Assembly (NCBI GenBank): GCA_900073065.1
Contig: FJOG01000065.1
Coordinates: forward strand, 177,391 to 210,749
Length of the DNA: 33,359 nucleotides
Direction: 5' to 3'
Origin: Phialocephala subalpina
Lineage: Eukaryota; Ascomycota; Leotiomycetes; Helotiales; Mollisiaceae
In this document: positions 20,613 through 30,271 of the stretch, one piece after another
How the letters are laid out: every line of letters starts with the position of its first letter
Numbering within the stretch: position 1 is the stretch's first letter
The notes under the pieces: model-generated
Seen by the model: the letters and a program-made list of their open reading frames with translations, nothing else
What the model was told of the DNA's origin: nothing
Databases searched by the model: none
Program-made: the position numbers and the translations under genes

Positions 20613-23600
20613 TTAAACCTCTTCCCCTTCCTCTTCCTCTTCCTCTTCCTCTTCCTCTTCCTCTTCCTCTTCCTCTTCCTCTTCCTCTTCCTCTTCCTCT
20701 TCCTCTTCTCCTGCCCCTGCCCCTTTGTCTAATAGCAATTGCACGATCGAGTGGCGCTTAAACGCCCGAGCCACTTGCAATAGAGTACCGGATCTACCTC
20801 CACGGGCGTGGATATTGGCTCCGTGGTCGAGTAGTAACCGCATAACCCCCTCGTTGCCTTAGAGTGCAGCCGCCCTTAGCGTAGTACCGTAGTGTCCTCC
20901 CACAGCATTAATATCTAGCCCGGCATCGAGAACCATTTGTACGAACTGGCTATTACTCCAGGCCGCAGCCGTCTCTAGTATATAGCCGCAACTTCCGAAT
21001 TTAAAGTCGTTTACGTTTACCCCCGGATCGAAAAGTAATTAAACGACGTCCTTACGACCCTAATACATAGCTATTAATAGCGCCTCTTTGCGGACCGCCC
21101 CCAAGTTATTAATGTCGGATTTTTTCTCAAGAAATAGCTTTACAATTTGAAAGTGGCTATTATACGCAATTATCGATAATATGTTAGTATAATATGCCCT
21201 TTTCGCGTTAACGTTTACCCCCGCTTTAAATAGCAATTTAATTAATTTAATTAAGCTATATATTAAAGTATAATAAAGCGGTAAATTAAAATCCTCCGTA
21301 GCCTTATTAAATTTAAACCTTTTTTCATTAGAATTATATAAGCGAATCTAAATGAGAATATTCTTTATTTACTCGAATATTTTTATAGCCGTTAATTAGC
21401 TATTTCTCTTATCGAAATTAGCATAGAAAGTCTAGTATTACGCCGCATATTTAACTAATGGAAATTCTTCGAAGGTTTAATTTATCAAAGAATTTGAGTT
21501 CCCAAATTATAGAAAGTATTCGATGCAAGTTTCGACTATCGATATATAGGCAAATATCTTTTAGATACTATATATATTGGCCAATTTATTTCTAATAAAC
21601 TTTGATATAAAATATTCCTTGATAAAGAAATGCGCAAATCTAATTTTTCTATTAATTAACTTATTATTAAAATCGCTTATTATTTTAATTACCATAGTAA
21701 TTAAATTAAAATATATTTCTAGTACTTCTTACGGCGTTTAAAACCGTTTAACGGGGTTAAATCGAGAATTAAAATCCATATTAATAATAACCATTTTAAT
21801 AACTTTTTCGATTTGAAGTAATCGAATAGAAAAAGCAAACCAAAGTAATATTTTCCGAGTATTTTAAAAGTATTTTTCGTTGATATTCAATAGTATTCTA
21901 TCGTATGTATTATATAGCGTATCCGATAATAATTTTAACGTATTTTAAAATTTATCGAGTTTTTAATATTTTCGTAATACGTTTATTTAGTATATAATCA
22001 AACGAAACCTTTTAAATAATAATTAGTACACATTTTAAATTACTAAAAAGAGATTATAGAAGTGCTATTTATATTCTATTTGCATTAGTTATTAACTTTT
22101 TCTTAATTTCCATTTTCATGGATTCTGATTATAATTTCAATTTAAAGTTACTTTAAAGTTTTTCGTGAAAGTAAAATTCGATATTAGCGTCGATATATAT
22201 AAATGCGATATTATTTTGACTTGTAATTAGAGGTTCGAGTGCATCTTCTATAACTTTCTTTATCCGATTTATAATTAGGATATATAACTTCCCAATTTTC
22301 TAATTTGCGATCTTTTTAATTATAAGTAGAAATCCCTTTTTATCTCCGCATTTATTTAGAGCATTCAAAATAATAAATATCTAATCAAATTCCTAGATTA
22401 TTGCTCGTAAAGTTATTAGAAGCTTACTAATCGTTAAATTTTGCCCTCTATTTATTTTAAAGGAATAAAGTAACTTTAATACTAAAGGCTTACGGAAACT
22501 TTATATAAAAAGTTATATAATAAGCGAGCGTATTATTTTCTTATATTCTTATTTCTTAGGACTATTGAAATCAAAGTAAAAATACGTAATCGTTAAAATA
22601 AAGTCGAGATAATAATATTAAAGAATATCTTTAATAATCGTTAAATTTAATATAATTTTATTATACCTAAAGATATTATATAATCAAAGGAATAAATCCA
22701 TATTTATTTTCCAATTAGTATATTATTCGTTTTAAGTGAATTACGTACCAATTATTAGTTATCGTTTCTAGCGTACTACTTTATAATTAATTAGTAAATT
22801 TAGCGCCAATAATTATTTATAAACTTTTTCGCGTTAATTATTTAATTTCTAGAGGTAAACTTATATTTTCAAGAAGAAATAAAGTATAGCGAGTATATAT
22901 CTTTACTAATTTAAGAATTCGAAAAATAAAAAAAGAATTAAAATTAAAAAAAGCCAATATATTCTATTTATATAAATCCAAACGTTCCAATCCTTCTTTA
23001 ATAATACCAATATCTTATTTTATACCCTTTATCGTAATTAAACCCCGATTTAATTTTGCTTTAAAGTCTTATAATCTTATTTTTAATTCGATTACCCCTA
23101 TGAAAATACTATTATTAATCGATTTACCCAAGTTTATTATAAACTTTTGAAGCTTTATATAAACTTCGTTAAAGTCGCGATTATTACTAAATATTCCCTT
23201 TAATAATACTCGAGCAAAACGCTTATTATAAATATATTATATCGAGATATTATATAAAGTTAATATAGCGTTAAATATACTTTTAAAGGTATTATTTAAT
23301 TGAGGAATTAATAGTCTAATGTAAATATATCTTTCGACGATATTTATACTATTTATATATATTCCGACTTTATCCAGAAAATCCATTAGCTTATCAAAGT
23401 TTTTTTTATACGATTCGCAATAAAAACGAGAAAATTAATAATAGTAAAAATCGGTGTAACCGCGGGAAAAGCTACTATAGTTAACCCTATTAAAACGTTA
23501 TTTATCTCTTGTATTATATTCAAGTTCTTATTAATTGCCGACCTAATATTATCAAGTGCGATTTTAGGGTAACGGAATTTCTTGAATTTAAAAGTATAAT

Positions 23601-23760
23601 CGGAAATATATTTATTAATGTTTTCTATAGATTTTGTGTTTATACTCGATAAGTTCCTTGGTATATCTTTAGTAATCTCATTATACTCTTTAATCGCCAC
23701 TTGTATTAAAGTACTGAGATTTAACTTTAAATTAAAAGTTATATTAGCAAAAAAATTAAT
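20613..23760 (-). pseudogene. NOD-like receptor: Goodbye - NACHT - ankyrin repeats, RIP-degraded
   Basis: STAND receptors of this plan act in fungal nonself recognition and regulated cell death. Readable pieces in order. N-terminal Goodbye domain (about 23760-22950): AIKEYNEITKDIPRNL, AFPAVTPIFTIINFLVFIAN, then after a one-base slip in a run of eight A (23400-23407) FDKLMDFLDKVGIYI and KRFARVLLKGIF. NACHT: a ruined P-loop region followed by TIIKDIL, TYFYFDFNSPKK (near 22560-22590), Walker B as FIILNALNKCGD (22342-22377; family norm FIILDALDECGD), KIGKLYILI, EDALEPLITSQ; then SDTLYNTYDRILLNI and ILLWFAFSIRLLQIEKV (about 21920-21800). Ankyrin repeats (about 21370-20720): LLFKAGVNVNAK, KLFLEKKSDINN, VLDAGLDINAVGG, RLLLDHGANIHARGG, VQLLLDKGAG. 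A poly-Glu tail ends at TAA 20613-20615. Stops are mostly CAR to TAR. The reading frame also changes between Goodbye and NACHT, by an intron or an indel. Confidence 0.9.
20627..20709 (+). repeat. CCTCTT hexanucleotide microsatellite encoding the poly-Glu tail
   Basis: About 13 nearly pure copies of TTCCTC. On the minus strand it gives alternating GAG/GAA codons, a run of about 30 Glu at the end of the ankyrin protein. Confidence 0.95.
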
Positions 23761-24599
23761 TACGGTTAATAAATTTAAAATAATCGCGGTTTAACTTTAT
23801 TCGAATAATATTAAAAGCGGAGCTTTAAACGTCGCAATAATTACTTTGTATAAGAAAGTTAAAACGTTAAATTGCAGGAGATAATTTATACGTAAACTTT
23901 CCTTATTATTTTATTAAATTAAAGGCGGGATAAAATCTCTTCCTCCTATGCAAAAACAGGTTATAAGGCCGATAATAAAGGTTTATTATTTAGGGATTCA
24001 ATAAACGGTTAAAGCTTATAGATTAGAAAGCTTAAATAGGTGGCCTACAATTTGTATAATCGTATAATAAGCTCAAAATACCTATGATTTAGCGAACCTC
24101 TATTAGATTACCAAGTTTACTAATTGTATTTGAAACTGATAACGGCATTTGCTTTTAGTCTCAATTAAGGGGTACTATTTACTAGTTTATAACGCAAAGA
24201 AGTCTTAAAGCTTTCTAACTACTTAATAAATGCGATTTAATCCCGATTAAATATATTTATTATTCCAATTAAAATTCTCCAAATTATCGCAGCGACGAGA
24301 GGAGTTCAATTTACAGTAAAACGATATAATACAAGCAAAGAACTCTCGTCTTATACTCTATCCTAATCGACAATTTATTGATTAATTACTATAGTTAAAC
24401 ACTTATAACCGCTAATTTCAAACGGTATTTAACCTCTTTATAAGCGTTATTTATATTCTCTATAGACGGCAATTAATTTCTCCGTTAATAGTATTTAACT
24501 ACGATAAAGGGATAACATCTCTAATAGTAGGGAGTGGTTATTAAGGGATACGGAATGCGTCGTATAACTGCTGCCATCGCATATCGAAATTTAGCTGCC
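23761..24599. other. AT-rich region upstream of the NLR pseudogene
   Basis: Would contain the NLR promoter, but it is RIP-like in composition and no TATA box or leader can be singled out. Confidence 0.4.
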
Positions 24600-25017
24600 T
24601 TAAACTATTTGTTGACTATTCCGAAATCGTCGACTACGATTCGCACGTATAGGTTCTTTATTGGCTCGACGGAGTAATGGCTTTCGTGGCACTTTGCATA
24701 ATGCAGCTTTATTAAGAAGCGGACGGTATAGAGCTATAAGCCTGCGGGCTGCCGGTAGCTTCCGATCGAAGCTGAAAAGCATATGCACGTAGGAGTACAC
24801 CCTTCTCTGGCAAAAATAATAGTTGGAAAATTCAGCTCAATCTGAAACTGGTTAATAATGAAGCTTCGCCAAATCTGGGGCGGTAGATCCTACTAGTCAT
24901 TCCGCGGTTGATCAAGAAGCGGACGGTGCCCTTGTGGACTCCCCTTCTGATGTACGTTGCGCTCATAAGTCCGCCAGCAACGAGAAGGTTGGCGGTGTTA
25001 TATATTTCAGGCAACAT
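24600..25017 (-). pseudogene. Possible ankyrin-repeat relic
   Basis: The minus-strand reading starting near 25017 gives IYNTANLLVAGGLM, then HKGTVRFLINRGM and RPRFGEASLLTSF, which fits the ankyrin pattern (G-H-x-x-x-V-x-x-L-L-x-x-G-A) with damage. After a TGA at 24832-24834 the same frame goes on with FQLLFLPEKGVLL, another ankyrin-like piece. GAAGCGGACGGT occurs twice (near 24716 and 24916), consistent with two repeat units. Higher GC than the flanks. Could be a second, shorter relative of the NLR or its detached 5' duplicate; weak evidence. Confidence 0.35.
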
Positions 25018-25586
25018 AATGTTGATTTGCTTGGACAGAGGAAAATTCGCGGCCGGAGACGCTATTCCTGGCTACATGTCTGTCGGCAATGGTTGCGAGC
25101 CCAATTTAAGCAGTAGAGCGATCGAGATCTACATGGGACGGGATCTACACGGGATGGCAGCGGTATCCGCACGCACCACTGCACTCTTTTGCGGGTTTTA
25201 CGCCAGATGATTGGTAGAAGGGTTCACCGGCCAACCGCCCAACCAAAAAAATCGATTTTTTATTCTTTCATCAATTATTATTAAAAACCTCTTCAATTTT
25301 GATATTTTACAATATATCAGATCCTCTGGTTAATGCATATCCTTTTCCAGCGAATAGAATAGAGGGATGGGCACACTTGACTGAGGGGTAATGCTGAAAG
25401 TGACAGAAGGATGTCAAGAGACCACATGATAAACACGTAAGTGGACTGAGCTTCCATACGGAGGGTCCGATGGCGCTGCTGCGAAAAACTCCAGGATCCA
25501 CCCCACTATCACAGAGCCTTTCATGGGATGCCTTCAGCTCGGAGGCGTTGATTTGTTGGAGAACGGCCAGACAGAGGCTTGCTCCG
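25018..25586. other. Gene-free DNA
   Basis: No supported gene. A short AT-rich patch lies at 25240-25320. Confidence 0.4.
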
Positions 25587-25652
25587 TCGGTTTGTACGCA
25601 CCACTTGGTTTCTACACACCACCAGGTTTATACACACTATTTGGTTATCACC
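25587..25652 (+). repeat. Second site of the 18-bp minisatellite, about 3.6 units
   Basis: Units 25587-25604, 25605-25622, 25623-25640 plus a partial unit, same consensus and same strand as the array at 19.5 kb. It lies inside an 84-codon open frame (25523-25777) where it reads GLYAPL GFYTPP GLYTLF; with no other support that frame is not called as a gene. Confidence 0.85.
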
Positions 25653-27983
25653 GCGTTAAACAGAGCGAATCCTTCAACATGAAGAGTGCTGAGCAAAGAA
25701 TTTCAAGGGATAAGCTTACCAAGTACAGAGGCACAGCTCTCGTATCGATTGCACATTTAGACTTCCCACACCCGTAGTTTTGAGTACATGTAGATAGATA
25801 CAATCAAACAATCATGAACTCGCAATTGCCTCGTCCTTCAAACCTTCAGGCAAAAATTAACACTTGAAAATGTGGGAGGCCCTGCTCTCTCCGCGACGAA
25901 GCCTTTGAAGATTATAGGTCTCCCCGTAGACTAGTTTGGGAAGACGCTAGTCTTTAGAAGATTAATTCTATCACACAAGAAGGACTAGTACCTTGCGGAA
26001 GCTGGAACAGGAATTCTGGCCCGGAGAAGAGCTTTAAAGAACTCCCATAAACTGTTCCCTATGAGCTATAGAAGATTGATTGATTAATTGATTATTTAAT
26101 CAGCAGCTATGCCGGAGTAGCTATAGAACATTGAGGCAAAGGAATAATTCCTGTTACATAGTCACGTGATACATCATGTGCACATATATAAGTGAGGATA
26201 TCGTGGCCCCACATCACGATCATTTAACTCCAATATAATCATAGGGATTGACAAATAGAAAATGACATCGTAGAATAGCCAAAGCTGAAGAGGGTTGGCC
26301 TGACATCGAAGACCTTCCTGATGTCCAAGAGGAGTATAAGGATTAGAAACCGTCAAATATTATACTAACTCGTGGAAGATCTCGGAAATGAAACCAAGTA
26401 AACTCTTCGAGAGGGCTATTCATATTCTGCACTATATGCGTCTAGTGAAATATTTCGTCAAATGCGGCTCTATTACTACAACAAAGATGAAACGAGGAGA
26501 GCAAAGCATATTAAACCTCGGAGTTGTCCAATTTGAGGATCTTCGTTATTGGGTGACGTGGGATCCTGCTTGTGACTACCTTTAACTGGCACAACGGTGA
26601 GGCCCATCTCTCTGGTTGGAATGGGGCCTCGAGCGAGGTCTTGAAGTACATCCCTAGAAAAGATATTAATCCGTGCAGATTGGAAGTTGCTTCAAGTAAA
26701 TTGGATGACGTCGACTTACGCCGCTGTAGTAGGAGTATTTACCACATGATTTGTCGCTGCGTTTGTCGACGCAGTAAAATCCTTTCCCAGTCAGCTCATA
26801 CGCTTGTACTTGAGTCCCATTAACAACTTACTCTACTAAACGATTCAAGGGGAGGTCCGTGAGTGAGAGGTCCCGTTTCCTGTGGCGTGGGTGAAGTCAT
26901 ACTACTAAAGGAGTTTGTAATCGAGATAGCGGATAAGGAATGAAGAATTGCAGCGTTTATACGGGAAGTTCACTCCTTTTATACTATCGAAAGGGCCCTT
27001 CTGCTGAGCATCGAGTCTACCTTAAGGTGTTAAGTAAAGCCTGACTTCCGCTGCTGAACATCCTTTAAACCTTCCGCTCTTGGTCATCGCCTCTATGCGT
27101 ATATACAAACTAGCTTTAGGAGTAGCTGCTGCGTTCCCCCCTTAGGCAGCTTACGCGGTGCGGGCATTGGCACAGTTGCACTGTGCCTTAGACTAAGACT
27201 CTTTCGCCGGCGTTCACCCCCCTGATGATACTATCCTCTTGACTATATACACCAATAGAGACACTGGAGTGGCCCATACCTTGTGTCTGAAGGGGTCTTA
27301 TGCATGAACGAGCTGCTCAGCTGTGGATCTATAGATCGCCCTCGGGCCTGGCTTCAGCCCAACATTCTCGTGATTCATGCAATTGAGCAGTGGCTAATTA
27401 GTGCACCTCCAAAAGAGTAATCACCGAGAGGAACTGCCAAGATGCAAGGGCTTCTAGTTGCCACAATAAGCCAGAGATTTACAGCTCGTGATAGTGTATT
27501 GCTGGGACAGTGAGCCGCGATCAGCGCAACGAGCCCCTAATAAATGCGCAGCATCACATCCATAAATGGCCGATGGCCCCTCAAGTATTCTTATAAGATG
27601 AGAAGGAGACACTGAGAACATCGCAGGTTTTGACTTCAACAAAGAACTATTGCTCAAAACAGGATTATATTCTCTGTTGCGGGGCTAAAGAGACGAGGAT
27701 TACAAAGGAGGAGAGACCGGTGTGAATACTTCCACGACGGTGTCTTTCCGCAAGGCCAAAGGAAACAGTTCTGTATTTGACGAAATTCATTCTTATTCCT
27801 TCCTCAATATCGAATGTTTATTCGAAATAGCGCCGCACTCGATGCCCTTTGCCAGGTAGTCGAAGAGGCAATGTTGATTTATCGTCGTCAGTGAAATGCT
27901 CGAATCATGCGCCACCCCCGGAAAACCCTTGCGCCGTCCTTAGCGCGGCCGCGTCGTGCCTGCCTAGTCCAGGGCTCCTGCGA
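25653..27983. other. Gene-poor region
   Basis: No gene I can support. Open frames at 26388-26585, 26572-26823 (+) and 27454-27657 (-) show no domain. 26060-26110 has a simple ATTGATTAATTGATT palindromic patch. 26152-26253 begins TGTTACATAGTCACGTGAT, contains TATATAAG and ends TTGACA, LTR-like but without a target duplication. Confidence 0.4.
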
Positions 27984-28287
27984 TATAAATACCGCGCTTT
28001 CTGCCCACGAATGCTACTCTCCCATCAAACTTTTCTCCCTCTCCAACGCACACGTCCAAAACGCCCCCCCTCTACTTCACAATCGCTATCGCTAAGTTTG
28101 TTCGCGTTTTTCGTCGGTTCCCCTCTACCTTTCTTACAAACGTCTAATTCTAATCTTCCGTAGCAAATCTGAATCGCTAACTACCACGTACGAGCGCTGC
28201 AACTTTGCTATTTGTACCGCAGAGGGGAAATCGCTTGATATCTCGAGATTAATCATCCGCCGCGGACTAAGTACATTAATACCGACG
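27984..28287 (+). promoter_or_regulatory. Promoter and leader of the 2EXR gene
   Basis: TATA box TATAAATA at 27984-27991 in GC-rich surroundings, followed by a CT-rich zone (28015-28140) and the ATG at 28288 in the context GACGATGTC. The TATA-to-ATG distance is about 300 bp. Confidence 0.55.
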
Positions 28288-28842
28288 ATGTCAACTGGCA
28301 CAATAACTCGAGATGGCCCACCGCCTACGTTCACCTTCTTTCCGACCCTCCCTACCGAACTCCAAATCAAGATTTGGAGGTATACTCTCCTAGGTCCTCG
28401 AATCATTCAATTACAGTATTCGAAGGGTTCCTCTTCCTTTCATAGTGCTCGTCCTCCACCAGCACTTTACACTTACCGAACTTCTCGAGAAGTTGCTCTC
28501 TCTGTTTTCGAGCCCGCTTTTACTCGCAACGATCAGCTAGGACCGATATACATTGATTTCGCTCACGATACTCTCCATCTCGCTACCAATTTTGAGATGT
28601 GCAAACATATGGCTAGTTTATACCCTGATTTCAAGGAGAAGATCCAATCTTTAGCGGTTGAAATTTCCAAGAAAGAAGATCTCGAGAAGCAAACTGTCGA
28701 TATTGGCCTTTCACATCTTAGCAATCTTAGGGAGATCATCTTTGTCGTTAGACACGCAGAGAAATTACTTGAGTTCAAGTATGCAGAATGTGTTAGGTTT
28801 TCTAAGCCAAAAGCTATAAAGCCTTTTCTCTGGCAGAGATAG
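28288..28842 (+). CDS. 2EXR-domain protein
   Basis: A 184-residue single-exon protein. Residues 14-40 carry the domain signature TFFPTLPTELQIKIWRYTL followed by LGPRIIQL, the F-box-like start of the fungal 2EXR family. Then come an SREVALSVFEPAF helix, GPIYIDFAHDTLHL, and the usual LYPDFKEKIQSLAVEI and LSNLREIIFVVRH segments in normal order. Function of the family is unknown; the N-terminal part resembles F-box proteins but a ubiquitin role has not been shown for it. It is rather short, ending soon after the NLREI segment, so a lost C-terminus is possible. No nonsense codons and normal composition, unlike the AT-rich pseudogenes downstream. Confidence 0.8.
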   Translation: MSTGTITRDGPPPTFTFFPTLPTELQIKIWRYTLLGPRIIQLQYSKGSSSFHSARPPPALYTYRTSREVALSVFEPAFTRNDQLGPIYIDFAHDTLHLATNFEMCKHMASLYPDFKEKIQSLAVEISKKEDLEKQTVDIGLSHLSNLREIIFVVRHAEKLLEFKYAECVRFSKPKAIKPFLWQR

Positions 28843-28963
28843 AAAGGCTGGATAGAGCGTATGCATATTTTTAAAGGATGTGTAGTGCGAGTTGTGGAAG
28901 GACAGACAATGTGGAGGCAGCAGGGACGATAACCAATATAGGACTGCAATCAACCCAATGCTG

Positions 28964-29087
28964 TCTAGATGGTTGACAGCACTAGGTGGTTGACAATGCT
29001 GGAGAGATGACAGCACTGGAGAGATGACAGCACTGGAGAGATGACAGCAGTGGATGGTTGACAGCAGGAGAGATGATAATGCTGGAG
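28964..29087 (+). repeat. 17-bp minisatellite, about 7 units
   Basis: Consensus ACTGGAGAGATGACAGC; three units are nearly identical (28998-29014, 29015-29031, 29032-29048) and the flanking ones carry GGATGGTTGACAGC variants. It lies 120 bp after the 2EXR stop codon. Confidence 0.85.
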
Positions 29088-30271
29088 CTTCTCAAACTTT
29101 TCATTTTTATGCGAGTCCGCATGCCGTATTGTCGTACTGCATCCTCAGTAATGAGAGTAATACTAAAAATCATTGAGCACCATTTATAATAGAGTACCAA
29201 AACCGGGTTTTAAACTACCCCTAGAAGCCACATCCCAAGATAGCCTTTGGAAGTCTACGGTTTCACAAGCTACGTTCTGAGATGAAAAGTGAACAAGTGT
29301 AGTGATCCGTCACACGAGGTGGCTTGCGCGCCAGCCGCGATCCTCAAAAAAAAAACTCCTCCCCCTTAAACTGGGCACTCTTCGTCCAAATCGATCAGTC
29401 TAGCCATTCTACCCCTTGGTAATACTAGGCACAAGTAGACATTGATAATGGCACTAGTTGAGCAGGTTCCGTTCGAGTACTTCTATCGAGATTGGGAAAT
29501 AGAATGTAAGGAGGTTATAAGTGTTCTTTGATCATTCGACGCTACTAGAATAGATAACTCCGGCGAGTCGCCCGATTCCTCTCCTCGAATATAAGCACTT
29601 TATCGATTTTATCGAGTCGTAATTAGTAGAGGCACATTATTTAACGTAAATAAAGATACATTAGGCGTCGGGTCCTCGAATAGTGTCCTTAAGTTGGTAA
29701 TTGTATCGCGTTGCCCTCGATTTGCAGAAGATGTACTGCGTTGCTTATCGTCGCTAAAGTATAAACGAAGTATAATATGTATTCTATTTTTTAGTCTCGT
29801 CTATTTCCCTTTAATAATATATAATGCAAGTAATGCCAAAATACATTAGCCTCTATAACGCCGGCCTAAATAAGACTAATCCGTAACTCCTCCACGACTT
29901 CCCTCGCCTCTCTCCCTATTTAATGCCTTGATCGACTAACGATAGAAAACGAAATCGCAGCTCGATATACGAAGGAAAAAAGAATAAAGGGTAATAAAAG
30001 CGGATAAGTATTTTTATATATATAATGCCATCTTTTGACGCCAATTTATGCAAAACCGATCTAGAACTCCGGATTGCCCTACCCACTTATACACGGCGAG
30101 GAGAATGGTAGTATAATATGCGAAAGAGGAAAAAATAGAAGAAGATAAAGGAGGTCGGAGACCTTTTATCCCAGATACCTTCTCTTGATGATATGCTTAT
30201 AACCCCCTGGCATTTTCGGAGTTGATTGCCAAGATCTCAATGTCCCTAAAATGCAGACCAATCTCCATTCC
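29088..30271. other. Gene-free DNA, AT-rich after 29.5 kb
   Basis: No supported gene. From about 29.5 kb the composition turns TA-rich, with the TCG-containing texture of RIP-treated DNA. Confidence 0.4.

Noticed and set aside
25523..25777. 84-codon frame containing the 18-bp repeat as a gene
   Set aside because: No recognisable domain, promoter or homologous frame around the other array; kept only as a repeat observation.
26152..26253. Possible second LTR (TGTTACATAGTCACGTGAT ... TTGACA)
   Set aside because: No target duplication, no second copy in the window, and ends cannot be fixed.
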